From Bacillota bacterium (GTDB lineage Bacteria > Bacillota > Clostridia > Oscillospirales > Acutalibacteraceae), in assembly GCA_023420245.1 (NCBI GenBank), contig JAEZWL010000019.1, forward strand, positions 1 to 28,785: 28,785 bases of DNA. Direction: 5' to 3'. The position numbers and the translations under genes were made by a program. The notes under the pieces are model-generated. The model was given only the letters and a program-made list of their open reading frames with translations. It ran no database searches and was not told where the DNA came from. Shown here in pieces: positions 1 through 9,227 of this stretch; position 1 is the stretch's first letter, and the number at the start of each line of letters is the position of its first letter.

Positions 1-47
1 TCCTTGAACTCGTCGCTGTATCTTTTTATTCCTTTTTTCCCTGACAT
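1..47 (-). CDS. IS3-family transposase OrfA, N-terminus only (runs off window)
   Basis: Read on the minus strand from the ATG at 47-45, the first residues are MSGKKGIKRYSDEFK. This is the style of opening seen in the helix-turn-helix OrfA proteins of IS3-family insertion sequences, where a short basic start is followed by a Y-S-x-E-F-K segment. The rest lies beyond the left edge, so catalytic OrfB cannot be checked. The gene points away from the tnsD fragment, so the IS end should lie between about 95 and 125. Only fifteen codons are visible, so the family call rests on a short stretch. Confidence 0.5.
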   Translation of the reverse strand, partial: MSGKKGIKRYSDEFK

Positions 48-54
48 GACAAAA

Positions 55-93
55 CCTCCCGTCGTATTTTCATTCTACGACGGGAGGCTTTTT
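55..93 (+). terminator. Perfect 12-bp hairpin with T-run, at the IS end
   Basis: The arms at 55-66 and 76-87 are perfectly complementary (CCTCCCGTCGTA and its complement) around a 9-nt loop, followed by CTTTTT at 88-93. An AAAA tract at 51-54 precedes it, so it could also stop transcription on the other strand. It sits just upstream of the IS transposase start. In several IS families such hairpins shield the transposase gene from outside transcription; that role is inferred here. Confidence 0.65.
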
Positions 94-116
94 CTTTCAA
101 TGTCCATTTTCAATGG

Positions 117-1070
117 TTCTGGTCAGATATAGAGTGGCTTTGTGCTAATTATGACATAATTCGATTAGCTTTTTGTAAGCAAGGAAGTTTTCGCTGGGTA
201 TATTTGAAACTTCTATCTGAAAAAGGATTAGCTACGCCCCATGCATCATTGCATCTTGAAAAATTGACGCATGAATTCAAAAAGTATTATGGTGATAACT
301 TGTTGAATATATGGGGAGTAAACTTTGACACTTCAATGAGCAAAATATGGATTTCGACGATGTGCAGAAATACTCAAAGATCTTTCCAACCATTACGGCA
401 TGTTTTATTGGCGCAATTTCTATGTGGCTCTTTAAGGGAGTTCATATCTTATGCCGAAAATTTTGATAGCAATGTTAATATAAAGCCCTATTTCTATCAT
501 GACCCAGAGGATATGGAAAATAAATTAAAGACCTACCGCTGCAGATGGGAAACTACTTGTACACGTTACCCAGATAAATGCCAAAATGATATACGCAAGT
601 CTATACCGGCTGTGTACACTTGGCTTTTTCGACACGATAATGTTTGGCTTAAAGAACATTCTCCTAAAAAGACTGAATCGACGATAAATCGAACGTACAT
701 CGACTGGGAAGAAAAGGACAACAAATTAAGTATGGAAATACTTCAAACAGCAGAAACGCTTTTGCATTTATCAGGCAAACCGGTATGGATTACCACCAGG
801 AAAATTGGAAATACACTCGGCTGTTATGGAATACTTGAAAAGCATATACAACAGTTACCTAAGACTCAAAAAAGTTTGGATTGCGTAACTGAAACCAGAG
901 AGCAATATCAATTTCGAAGAATTAATTGGGCTATTTCTCAATTTGAAGATAAGGGTGAGCCAATTGTAGTGTGGAAAGTTATGAGATTAGCTGGTATACG
1001 GGAGGAGTTTTGGAATGAATGCTGGGAAAAGATGGACAAAGTGGATATCATAGCAAGAAAGTTGAAGTAA
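117..1070 (+). pseudogene. tnsD: Tn7-like target-site selection protein TnsD/TniQ, C-terminal fragment
   Basis: TnsD binds the chromosomal attachment site of Tn7-like transposons and recruits the TnsC/TnsAB machinery. The visible part resembles the TnsD C-terminal region: a segment with YLKLLSEKGLAT and an FKKYYGDNLL stretch, then a repeat-like block with R-xx-W, a basic R..IPAVYTWLFRHD element and, after a linker, YIDWEEKD. The frame is open from 45 with no stop, but the N-terminal TniQ zinc-finger part is missing, and sequence before about 117 belongs to the IS and its hairpin. A TTG at 204 could start a shortened 288-residue product, but no convincing ribosome site precedes it. The likeliest reading is a tnsD gene cut by the insertion. 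tnsA, tnsB and tnsC would be expected to the left, outside the window. The family call is by pattern, not by search. Confidence 0.6.
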
Positions 1071-1110
1071 ATTTTAATTTTGACATTATTTGTTTTACCT
1101 CCTGTTTGAA

Positions 1111-1139
1111 TTGACAGCTTTTTCTTTCTGCTGTACAAT
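1111..1139 (+). promoter_or_regulatory. Sigma-A type promoter of the Wadjet operon
   Basis: TTGACA at 1111-1116 and TACAAT at 1134-1139 are separated by exactly 17 bp. This is a near-consensus vegetative promoter facing jetA and the only strong promoter seen ahead of the four-gene operon. Confidence 0.75.
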
Positions 1140-1172
1140 TAAGAAGAAAAATGTTGAAATATCAGGGGGCGA

Positions 1173-1208
1173 ATAGTAAAACTCTGCAATCAGGCAGAGT
1201 TTTACTAT
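1173..1208 (+). promoter_or_regulatory. Perfect 15-bp inverted repeat in the Wadjet leader
   Basis: The arms at 1173-1187 (ATAGTAAAACTCTGC) and 1194-1208 are perfect complements with a 6-nt loop. It lies downstream of the promoter -10 box and about 70 bp before jetA. There is no T-run after it, so it does not look like a standard terminator. It could be an operator for a repressor, an mRNA 5'-protecting hairpin or an attenuator element. The repeat is seen; the role is inferred. Confidence 0.6.
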
Positions 1209-1275
1209 AGGTAAAGAGAAAGGGAAAAATCATTCGGCCCCGTTCCAATGGTGAATCAGAAAGGTGGGATTCGAA

Positions 1276-2766
1276 GTGGCGTTTCAAGCCGCACTTTTGG
1301 AGAGTATTTCTCAGACAAAGTATTTGTCTGCCGATAACTATATCCAATACAGAGCCATCATGCGCATATTCTATTTGGAATATCAGAAAATGCATTATCA
1401 GCTGGACAAGGAAACGATCTTGGTTCAGCTTCATGAAGACACTATTTTCGCCCAATATTCACCGGAACAGTTGACGGTGGATCTGGATCAGATGGTCAAT
1501 TGGAAAAATCTAACCCAAATTCAGGATCCGCATAAAGTCTATACGGTAGCCGATTTTAAGAACAGGCAATTTCAGTATATGATGTCCCAGATAGCCCTGG
1601 AAATTGAGCGGATGACCATTACCTTGGAGAACATCCATACCCGAACAGCAGGTCTGTCTTTCAGCGCATTCCGGCGAATCCATGATGCGCTAAGTACGGC
1701 GACTCGTTTGGATGAATTGTCTAAAAAAGAAATCATCGCATGGTGGCAGGATCTTCAGGAAGATTTTAGCCGCCTGAGCCAAAACCATCAGGATTATTTG
1801 CGGGAATTTTATGGACCCACTGCTGAAAAAAGCATGAAGTCCACTGCCTTCATCACTCACAAGCAACGTTTGATTCGCTATTTGGAAGAGTTTATTCAGG
1901 ACTTGCAGAGCAGCTCTGCCCAGATAGCGGCCCAGCTAGAAGCTATTCCTCCAGAACAGGCAGAGCATATTATGAGGCTTGTGCATCAAAGCCAATTGGA
2001 TCTGCCACGGCCGCAGTCAGAGCAAAGCCCCGACTGGGAAACAGATCTTCTAAAACAGGACAAGGGCGTATGGCAGTCTTTGGTTCATTGGTTTGTCGGA
2101 GAAAATTCCACTGCCAATCAAGTTATGGAGGTTACGAACGAGATCATCCGCCGGATTGTGCAAAACGCAGCTCTTTTGGTACAGATGCAAAATATGGGCG
2201 TCAGCAAAAAAGCGGAAATACATCGGCTGCTTTCTCTCTTTGCCGAATGCAAGGATCTAAAAGAAGCACACAGGCTTTCTTCTCAGGTGTTTGGAACCCA
2301 GGAAGTCAGACATTTTTGCGTCAACGCACCGCGCGATACCGAGCGAATTGACATCAGCACCTATGACGAACCTCCGATGGAATATGCTGTTCAACCTCGC
2401 GTGCGTACTTACAAGCCCAGGATAGATAAAAGCAGTTTTTCTGACAAATCGGAGGATAAGAAAATGCAGCGCCAGTTGATTCTTGAAGAACAGCACAGGC
2501 TGCGCCGGCTTGTGGAAGGTTATATCAAAGACGGGGTTTTGGATTTCAGCGCGATGAAAACTCCCCTAACACCAGATATCAGAAATATTTTTCTGTCCTG
2601 GGTAGCTGCAGCCAATCTCAGTCAGGATCATCGGGGACGAACGGAGTATGGGCAAACTTTCTCATTGAAGCGAAGAGGGGACGGGAACTGCCGACTTCCT
2701 TGTACAGATGGGATATTGACGATGCCAGACTATGTCCTGGTTTTTGAAGGTAAAGCGTATGAATGA
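1276..2766 (+). CDS. jetA: Wadjet protein JetA, DUF2397 (TIGR02677) type
   Basis: JetA is the kleisin-like subunit of the JetABC SMC complex, which reels in and cleaves closed circular plasmid DNA together with JetD. The N-terminal pattern is characteristic of DUF2397: a YLSADN..QYRAIMRIF block followed by a Q-L-D-Q-M-V-x-W-x-N-L segment and a TVADFKNRQFQY block, then long helical stretches. The length (about 496 residues) is usual for the family. GTG at 1276 is preferred over GTG at 1264 because the purine-rich AAGGTGGG at 1261-1268 lies 7 bp before it and would overlap the earlier start. It is the first gene of jetABCD; its stop overlaps the jetB start by 8 bp, which suggests translational coupling. 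Membership follows from both the sequence pattern and the gene order. Confidence 0.85.
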   Translation: MAFQAALLESISQTKYLSADNYIQYRAIMRIFYLEYQKMHYQLDKETILVQLHEDTIFAQYSPEQLTVDLDQMVNWKNLTQIQDPHKVYTVADFKNRQFQYMMSQIALEIERMTITLENIHTRTAGLSFSAFRRIHDALSTATRLDELSKKEIIAWWQDLQEDFSRLSQNHQDYLREFYGPTAEKSMKSTAFITHKQRLIRYLEEFIQDLQSSSAQIAAQLEAIPPEQAEHIMRLVHQSQLDLPRPQSEQSPDWETDLLKQDKGVWQSLVHWFVGENSTANQVMEVTNEIIRRIVQNAALLVQMQNMGVSKKAEIHRLLSLFAECKDLKEAHRLSSQVFGTQEVRHFCVNAPRDTERIDISTYDEPPMEYAVQPRVRTYKPRIDKSSFSDKSEDKKMQRQLILEEQHRLRRLVEGYIKDGVLDFSAMKTPLTPDIRNIFLSWVAAANLSQDHRGRTEYGQTFSLKRRGDGNCRLPCTDGILTMPDYVLVFEGKAYE

Positions 2767-3922
2767 ACTGCGTTCTCTTCTGGATCGGTTTTGGATTATC
2801 AAGAGTCAGGACAAACAGCTTTATTTTGATGTGAAACGTGCACTGCCGCAGTACCGCCGTTTCATTAATGAACTTTTGGGCTGGAATCTCATTGTCAATG
2901 AATCTGTCATTAAATTGGAAAAGGTGCCACCCCGGTCGATGCCATGGATGGGGATAGAGAGCTTTACCGACACCATGGATTATTGTTTGCTTTGCGCATT
3001 GCTTCTCTATTTGGAGGATCTGGATGACGGAGAGCAGTTTTTGCTTTCGTCTCTGACTGAAGCCATTGAAACCTATATGACCGAGTTTTGCCCAGTAGAC
3101 TGGACAAAATATGTCCATCGGAAGTCTCTGATTCGGGTTCTTTTGTATGTGCAGAGCATGGGGCTGCTTGTGGTCTATGATGGAAACAGCGAAGGCTTCG
3201 GGAACAAGCAAGACCAGGAAGTGCTCTATGAAAACACCGGGCTGTCCCGGCATTTTTCCGTTCACTTTGGCCGGGACATCTCGGATTGCCTGACCGTTGA
3301 AGATTTCGAGGCTTTTTCTTGGGGTGAGGACTGCGAGCGGGGGCGGCAGCGGATTAACCGCGTCTATCGCCAGCTGACCTTGGCTCCCGCGCTTTACTGG
3401 TCGGAGGGGGATCGGGCTGATTACGAGTATGTCAAAAATCAGCGGCAGTGGCTGGAGATAAATCTGGACAATGCTCTGGGTGGAGAATTGCATATCCACA
3501 AGAACGGGGTCTTTTTTGTGTTCAATGAAGATTCCCCTTTTGGCGTTTGCCATCCCAGAGATTTAGCCCTTTCAGATGTGGCCCTTCTTTTATGCTCGCT
3601 CATCCGTGAACGGGTAATGCGCGGAGAGATTGATCGGCGTGAGGATGATATGATTGTTCTGACGCATCGCGAATTCCGACACTTGGTAAATACATGCAAA
3701 GATAGCAGCGGAAGCGGCTGGGGCAAGCAGCTTCGCGAGCTTTCTCAAGACAAGCTCTATCAGGAGCTGCTTACATACATTGAAAGTTGGATGCTTGCTA
3801 AAGACCATGGTGATTATCTGTTGATTTGTCCCGCGGCCGGTAAGTGGACCGGAAACTTTATAAAAGGTTTCAGCGGGAACCGGAAAGGAGTGCAAGAGGA
3901 TGGAACGATGGAAAATGCATAG
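2759..3922 (+). CDS. jetB: Wadjet protein JetB, DUF2398 (TIGR02678) type
   Basis: JetB is the winged-helix (KITE-like) partner of the JetA-JetC complex. The opening, with LLDRFWIIKSQDKQLYFDVK followed by a LLGWNLIVNESVIKLEKVP segment, matches the DUF2398 pattern, as does the YCLLCALLLYLEDL helix near residue 90. ATG 2759 is chosen because GAAGG at 2746-2750 is correctly spaced before it; an in-frame ATG at 2732 would lengthen the overlap with jetA and has no ribosome site. The product is 387 residues. The end overlaps jetC by 23 bp, so jetA, jetB and jetC are tightly coupled. Nothing suggests damage. Confidence 0.85.
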   Translation: MNELRSLLDRFWIIKSQDKQLYFDVKRALPQYRRFINELLGWNLIVNESVIKLEKVPPRSMPWMGIESFTDTMDYCLLCALLLYLEDLDDGEQFLLSSLTEAIETYMTEFCPVDWTKYVHRKSLIRVLLYVQSMGLLVVYDGNSEGFGNKQDQEVLYENTGLSRHFSVHFGRDISDCLTVEDFEAFSWGEDCERGRQRINRVYRQLTLAPALYWSEGDRADYEYVKNQRQWLEINLDNALGGELHIHKNGVFFVFNEDSPFGVCHPRDLALSDVALLLCSLIRERVMRGEIDRREDDMIVLTHREFRHLVNTCKDSSGSGWGKQLRELSQDKLYQELLTYIESWMLAKDHGDYLLICPAAGKWTGNFIKGFSGNRKGVQEDGTMENA

Positions 3923-6900
3923 GCTTGGATTCGTGAATTTCTGGCTCTATGACGTAGAAGAATTTGACCTTGAAGATGGGCATATTTTACTGCGCGGCGC
4001 CAATGCTTCCGGCAAGTCCATCACAACGCAGAGTTTTATTCCCTTTCTGCTGGACGGTAATAAAAGTCCCGAACGCTTGGATCCGTTTGGGTCACGAGAC
4101 AGGCGAATGGATTTTTACTTGCTGGGAGATGGCGAGCGGGAGGAATCCACTGGCTATCTATACTTGGAATTCAAGAAAAAAGGGTTGGAAGAGTACCTTA
4201 CCATTGGCGTTGGTATGCGGGCACAAAAAGGAAAAAATATAGATTTCTGGGGCTTTTGCCTGTGCGACGGAAGGAGAATCATTTCGTCGCAAGTTCAGCT
4301 TTATCAAACTGTTGGTGATCAGCAAATTCCTTTGAGCAAGCAAAAGTTAAAGAACCTGCTTAATGACAGCGATAACTGGGCGGAAAGCCCGGGTGCCTAT
4401 AAGCAACTAGTCAATGACCGCGTATTTCAATTCCGGGATATCCGCCAATATGAGCAGCTCATTCAGCTGCTGGTCAAAGTCCGTGCCCCGAAGCTGTCCA
4501 AAGAGGCGTTTCGCCCTTCCGAGGTAAAAAAGGTTCTTAACGATTCTCTGCAGATATTGACTGATGAGGATCTGTCGGCTATGGTCAGCACAATGGAACG
4601 GATGGACGATCTGGAAGACACGCTGCATGACTACCGTGCCGCAATGCGTGACGCCATGACAATCCGCAACGAGTATACTCGTTACAACCAATTTATTCTG
4701 GGACAAAAGGGACAGGCATATCTGAATGCGCTTAATAAGACGGAGCGTCTGCGGAACTCATTAAAAGATGCTCAGGAGGCGTTGGAAACTCGCAAGGCAG
4801 AACTACAGGAGCAGACTGCGCGCTGCGAAGATGCAGATGTACGTCTTGAACAGGCGAAAGCCCGGCGTGAGGCGATGGGTAATGACGATATCACCGAAAA
4901 ACGTCGTCAGATGGAAACGGAGGAAGAGCGCCGAAAGCAATTGGAGCAGCAATACTCCGATACTGAGCGGCAGCTTGAAGCTATTCAATGCAACATTGAT
5001 AAAAATGAACTCAAGCTTAGAGATCAGACACAAACCAGAGAGGATGCGCGCGCTGGACTACGTGGCGACGTTCGCAGACTGGATGAATACAACAGCATAT
5101 TGGATTTAGGAGATGCTCATCGGAATTATACTGACGGCCTGAAGGCCGAACACCCGACCGATGCAGACCAGCGAACACTTCAAAAAGCACTGAATGAAAG
5201 GAAAAAGTTAATTTCCGAGGCTTTAGCAAGTTTGCAGAAAGTCGGGCAGGCACAAGCTGGCTATGATATCGCATGCCAGGCTCTTGACCAGGCTCTTGCT
5301 GAAACAGAAGCGACAAAGCGAGAACTGCGCGATGCAGAACAGCAGGATCAGGAGGAGAGGGATCGACTCATCGAAGCCATACTATCGCGACAGAGCACAA
5401 ATCAGGAACTGGTCTTTTCTCAGTCCGATTTATTGACTCTCCGGAAAGCTGTGACTCAATATCGTTCACCCGGAGACTGGAGTTCCGTAAGGCAGCTGAT
5501 AGATGACTGCCACTCCCGGCGGCAGGGGCAACTGATGGAGAAAAAACTATCTTCCGAACAGGCACTGAGGGAAGCTCAGTCAGAAGTGGACAGAATAAGC
5601 CGCGACCTGGACAGGGTTCGCAGTCAACCGGAACCCGTGCCGCCGCGCAGCCCGCAGATTGAAGCCACGCGTATCTTCTTGGCTATGCAGGGAATCCCAT
5701 GCGTTCCTTTTTATGAGACAGTGGATTTCCGACCGGAGTTGTCCGAGAAGGAGCGCGACCTTCTGGAAGCTCAGTTAAATGACGCCGGATTGCTGGATGC
5801 GCTGGTTGTATCAGAGGAGCATAGGCAGTCACTCGCAGGGTTACTGACAGAATATCCGGATCGTTTTTTGATACCGGGCACCCCTGTACAAAATCCGGTA
5901 ACATCTTTGGTTGCAGACGCATCATCTCCTCTCGGCAGTGCGGCGGCTCAGTGTTTGCTGGGGATTTCCTGTTCGAATTTGACTGCGAATATTGCATTGC
6001 TGCCGGACGGTTCATTTCGAAATGGCATAATTCAGGGATATAGTCATGTCGAAGTCTCTGCCGGTTTTGTGGGTGCAACCGCAAGACGGGCCAATAGAGG
6101 GCGGCAGATTCACGCATTGGAAGAACAGCTTCGCACGGCGGAGCATCAACGGGATTACAAACAAAATGAGGTCGATGCACTCAGTTCTCGCTTAAAACTA
6201 CTTGCCGAAGAGCGTTCGGCTATGCCGACGACGATCGATCTGGATCAGGCGCTGGATCTTTTGGAACAGGCCCGCCAAAAAAACGCGCGAGCGAAAGAAG
6301 AGCAAATGAAGAAAGCCGACGCGGAACAGGAGGCCAAGCGTCAGCTTACCCGCTTTGAACAGGAGATACGGGAGAAGAGCAGAGAATTACCTTATGCCAG
6401 GACGGCAGATGCCTATGAGGAGGCCTCTGATACCGTAGGCGACTATGGTAATCTTTTATCTGAACTCTACGGGAACTGGAACAAGCTGCGGTATATCATT
6501 CAATCCGTTGCAGATCTGACCGACACCATTGACGGACAGAGAGATATTGCGGATGGGATGCAGAAAAAAGGAATCGTGGAGAAAAGGATGCTGGCAGCTT
6601 CCGATGCAAAAATCCAGCAGATTCAGAAGTTTCTGAATTTGCCGGAAAATCAGGAGCGGGCCCGGATGATTTCAGGATTGGAAAGTGAGATTGCCGAGCA
6701 GAGTGGCATCAAAAACAATTCGGAAATTAATATTTCCGCCCTGAATGTAAAGGTCGAAAACGCAGGGCTGGAAGTCGAGCGGCAGAATAAAGATCTGCTT
6801 TCCTCCGTATTTTCGGAGCAAGATCTGGAGAAATATTTTTCTGAAGATTTGTCACTTGGCTTTACTATTACGCGCGATGATCTTTCGTTATCACAATATG

Positions 6901-7946
6901 CCCGTCAGGCGCAAAGCGGTGTTCAAGCTGCGGATCGTGAGCGGACTCCTGAAAAAATGGGAGAATCGTTACAGAACAACTATCAGCAGCACAATAATTC
7001 CTTGTTAAAATATATGCCTAGAATCGAGACCATTTTCGATGCGCCATCTCAGGTTGGAGTATTGCGTCAGCGTCTTGTGATTACATTGCAAAAAGATGGT
7101 AAAGAGCTATCCCTATACAATTTTATTGAGGAATTAAAAAAAGATATCGAGTTGACGGAAGTAGTACTTGAACAGAAGGACAGGGAGCTGTTTGAAGACA
7201 TACTTACGGATACCATTAGCTATAAACTCCGTGCTCGTATTGAAGAAAGTCAGCAGTGGAGTCAGGACATGAGTGCTTTGATGAAGTTGCTGGATACCTC
7301 GATGGGACTAACCTTCAGTCTGGATTGGAAAGCAAAGAAGGCTGAGGGTGCTGAGGAACTTGACACTGCTCAGCTGGTCATACTTCTCAATAAGGCTCGG
7401 ACGCTTTTGACGCGCGCGGATAGTCAACGAGTTTCCTCTCATTTTCGCGCCAAAATAAAAAAATCGCGTCAGGCTGCAGAGACGCGCGAGGAAGCGGTAA
7501 ACTACGCAGATTTGATTCGGGATGTGCTGGACTATCGTACTTGGTATGAGTTTCAGCTTTACTATCACCGAAAAGGTGAGGCGAAACGTGAGCTGACTGA
7601 CCGCAGTTTCAATACTTTCAGCGGCGGAGAAAAGGCTATGGCCATCTATTTGCCCCAGTTTGCGGCCGTATCGGCGCAGTATCAAAAAGCGGGCTCCTGC
7701 TGTCCGATGCTTCTAGCCTTGGACGAAGCTTTTGCGGGGGTTGACGATAAAAACATAGGGGCGATGTTTGATCTGGTACACAGCCTGGATTTCGATTACA
7801 TTATGAACTCACAATCTCTGTGGGGATGCTATTCATGTGTCCATAGCCTTGATATCGCTGAATTCCATCGACCTAGTAACGCTCAGGTCGTTACCATATT
7901 ACGTTACCGATGGAATGGGACAGAAAGAACACTCTTGGAAGGATAG
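3900..7946 (+). CDS. jetC: Wadjet protein JetC, SMC-like ATPase (TIGR02680 type)
   Basis: This 1348-residue SMC/Rad50-like ATPase is the motor of the Wadjet complex, using ATP to extrude plasmid DNA. The Walker A motif GANASGKS is at residues 33-40, right after the first strand, followed by a PFLLDG..PERLDPFG region typical of TIGR02680. Long charged coiled-coil stretches occupy roughly residues 280-400 and 730-1000, with a compact segment between them near 560-700 in the hinge position. The ABC signature SGGEK is at 1241-1245, and Walker B ending in LALDEA has D1275 and E1276, so both ATPase halves look intact. ATG 3900 has AAAGGAG at 3884-3890. The stop codon touches the jetD start. Confidence 0.92.
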   Translation: MERWKMHRLGFVNFWLYDVEEFDLEDGHILLRGANASGKSITTQSFIPFLLDGNKSPERLDPFGSRDRRMDFYLLGDGEREESTGYLYLEFKKKGLEEYLTIGVGMRAQKGKNIDFWGFCLCDGRRIISSQVQLYQTVGDQQIPLSKQKLKNLLNDSDNWAESPGAYKQLVNDRVFQFRDIRQYEQLIQLLVKVRAPKLSKEAFRPSEVKKVLNDSLQILTDEDLSAMVSTMERMDDLEDTLHDYRAAMRDAMTIRNEYTRYNQFILGQKGQAYLNALNKTERLRNSLKDAQEALETRKAELQEQTARCEDADVRLEQAKARREAMGNDDITEKRRQMETEEERRKQLEQQYSDTERQLEAIQCNIDKNELKLRDQTQTREDARAGLRGDVRRLDEYNSILDLGDAHRNYTDGLKAEHPTDADQRTLQKALNERKKLISEALASLQKVGQAQAGYDIACQALDQALAETEATKRELRDAEQQDQEERDRLIEAILSRQSTNQELVFSQSDLLTLRKAVTQYRSPGDWSSVRQLIDDCHSRRQGQLMEKKLSSEQALREAQSEVDRISRDLDRVRSQPEPVPPRSPQIEATRIFLAMQGIPCVPFYETVDFRPELSEKERDLLEAQLNDAGLLDALVVSEEHRQSLAGLLTEYPDRFLIPGTPVQNPVTSLVADASSPLGSAAAQCLLGISCSNLTANIALLPDGSFRNGIIQGYSHVEVSAGFVGATARRANRGRQIHALEEQLRTAEHQRDYKQNEVDALSSRLKLLAEERSAMPTTIDLDQALDLLEQARQKNARAKEEQMKKADAEQEAKRQLTRFEQEIREKSRELPYARTADAYEEASDTVGDYGNLLSELYGNWNKLRYIIQSVADLTDTIDGQRDIADGMQKKGIVEKRMLAASDAKIQQIQKFLNLPENQERARMISGLESEIAEQSGIKNNSEINISALNVKVENAGLEVERQNKDLLSSVFSEQDLEKYFSEDLSLGFTITRDDLSLSQYARQAQSGVQAADRERTPEKMGESLQNNYQQHNNSLLKYMPRIETIFDAPSQVGVLRQRLVITLQKDGKELSLYNFIEELKKDIELTEVVLEQKDRELFEDILTDTISYKLRARIEESQQWSQDMSALMKLLDTSMGLTFSLDWKAKKAEGAEELDTAQLVILLNKARTLLTRADSQRVSSHFRAKIKKSRQAAETREEAVNYADLIRDVLDYRTWYEFQLYYHRKGEAKRELTDRSFNTFSGGEKAMAIYLPQFAAVSAQYQKAGSCCPMLLALDEAFAGVDDKNIGAMFDLVHSLDFDYIMNSQSLWGCYSCVHSLDIAEFHRPSNAQVVTILRYRWNGTERTLLEG

Positions 7947-9227
7947 GTGAGAAAATTGCATGCCGAAGCCTGTGCAGCTTATTTCGCAGAGCATCAGGCC
8001 TATCAACGGATTATGGAGGAGATGCTCCGAAAATATCGAGGACTTGGACGCGTAGGTGGCCAGATATGTCTAAAGGATGCCGCTGATGATGAGTGCCAAG
8101 CAGCCCGTGCTGTATTTGGCCGTCCGTTTTCTAATCCTTTGAAATTTAAGCTCCAAGAGTTTGAAGCTGCCCTCCAAACCACACCTTATCAGGGAGTATC
8201 CCTACCAGAATTGCTAGAAGCATACTTTGGAATTCAAATTTTAACCCAGCAGGAGGAACATAAGAAAAAAGCAAACGCTCTGTCTGAGCTTATAAGCAAG
8301 GTCAGCAATGAGGTGGACAATCAAACCTGCCGCTGCTGGCTCCGTTCGTTGTTGGAACCCCAATCAGGGGGGTATGTACTGGTTCGTAGGAGTTTGGAGT
8401 CCGGCGAGGTCGAATCTGCCTTGACGCATGCTTGCAAAAGCGTAGCATGGCTTGAAGAGCATACAGGAGAAGTAATTCGCTTGGCCGTGCTTAGTGCTCG
8501 GGTCACTTCCGACCCACACACTTTAGACAGCAATACTATGGCGGGAAAGCTATTGCTGCATTTGCTGACATTTTCTCAAGGGGTACATTTCCCTTCAGAC
8601 GCAGAACAGAGAAATATGCTTTATTACAAAGCTGGAATTCTATGTGATAGCATCTCTAGCTCCGTGACTCAATTAGGACTGATTCTCAGTGTGGGGGAAC
8701 AAGAGCATCTCGCTTATCAGTACTTTCGACAGTCCTGTGAGGTTTGTACGTTGACACTTACAAATTTAGCAAATTTGTCCACTGCATTCAGTCCGTCACG
8801 CCATGTTTACCTGGTTGAAAACCAGATGGTTTTCTCTCAGCTTTGCGACCACGCAAGTGAATTTCATTCCCCATTAATCTGTACTTCAGGACAGCTTCAG
8901 GTGGCTGTGCTTCGTTTACTGGATATGCTGGCAGCGTCAGGCACAACATTTCACTATTCCGGCGACTTTGATGGAGGGGGGCTGTCTATAGCGGATCGCT
9001 TAACTGTCCGCTATCCGGGTTTGTTAGAACTGTGGCATATGTCCTCCAAAGACTACACTGTTGCATGCTCTAAAAAAAAATTGGGTGAAATCAGCATACG
9101 AAACCTGCAAGGCTTGTCCCATAAAGCATTAAACGAAACAGCGGCAGCTATTTTAGAAGAGGGATATGCCGGCTATCAGGAATTATTGCTACCTGCAATG
9201 TTAGAAGATCTGACGAAAACTCCGTAA
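7947..9227 (+). CDS. jetD: Wadjet nuclease JetD, DUF2399 Toprim-type (TIGR02679)
   Basis: JetD is the topoisomerase-VI-like, Toprim-containing nuclease that cuts plasmid DNA captured by JetABC. The Toprim signature is visible: a glutamate in LVENQ (E291) and the metal-binding acidic motif GDFDGGG at 339-345, with the TSGQLQVAVLRLLDML segment between them, as in DUF2399 proteins. The length of 426 residues is as expected. The start is uncertain: GTG 7947 follows the jetC stop directly, while TTG 7956 would be better spaced from the AGGTGA at 7945-7950. It is the last gene of the operon. The degraded KAP gene begins within a few bases of its stop on the other strand, which marks a module boundary. 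Confidence 0.88.
   Translation: MRKLHAEACAAYFAEHQAYQRIMEEMLRKYRGLGRVGGQICLKDAADDECQAARAVFGRPFSNPLKFKLQEFEAALQTTPYQGVSLPELLEAYFGIQILTQQEEHKKKANALSELISKVSNEVDNQTCRCWLRSLLEPQSGGYVLVRRSLESGEVESALTHACKSVAWLEEHTGEVIRLAVLSARVTSDPHTLDSNTMAGKLLLHLLTFSQGVHFPSDAEQRNMLYYKAGILCDSISSSVTQLGLILSVGEQEHLAYQYFRQSCEVCTLTLTNLANLSTAFSPSRHVYLVENQMVFSQLCDHASEFHSPLICTSGQLQVAVLRLLDMLAASGTTFHYSGDFDGGGLSIADRLTVRYPGLLELWHMSSKDYTVACSKKKLGEISIRNLQGLSHKALNETAAAILEEGYAGYQELLLPAMLEDLTKTP

Noticed and set aside
2618..3553. 311-codon open frame on the minus strand
   Set aside because: It lies wholly antisense to the end of jetA and to jetB, has no domain resemblance and no ribosome site.
5683..6180. 165-codon minus-strand frame
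   Set aside because: It is antisense to the jetC hinge region, with composition typical of a shadow frame.
1276..9227. Wadjet type I (DUF3375/DUF4194) or MukBEF-like condensin
   Set aside because: The JetA, JetB and JetD patterns match DUF2397, DUF2398 and DUF2399 rather than the type I families.
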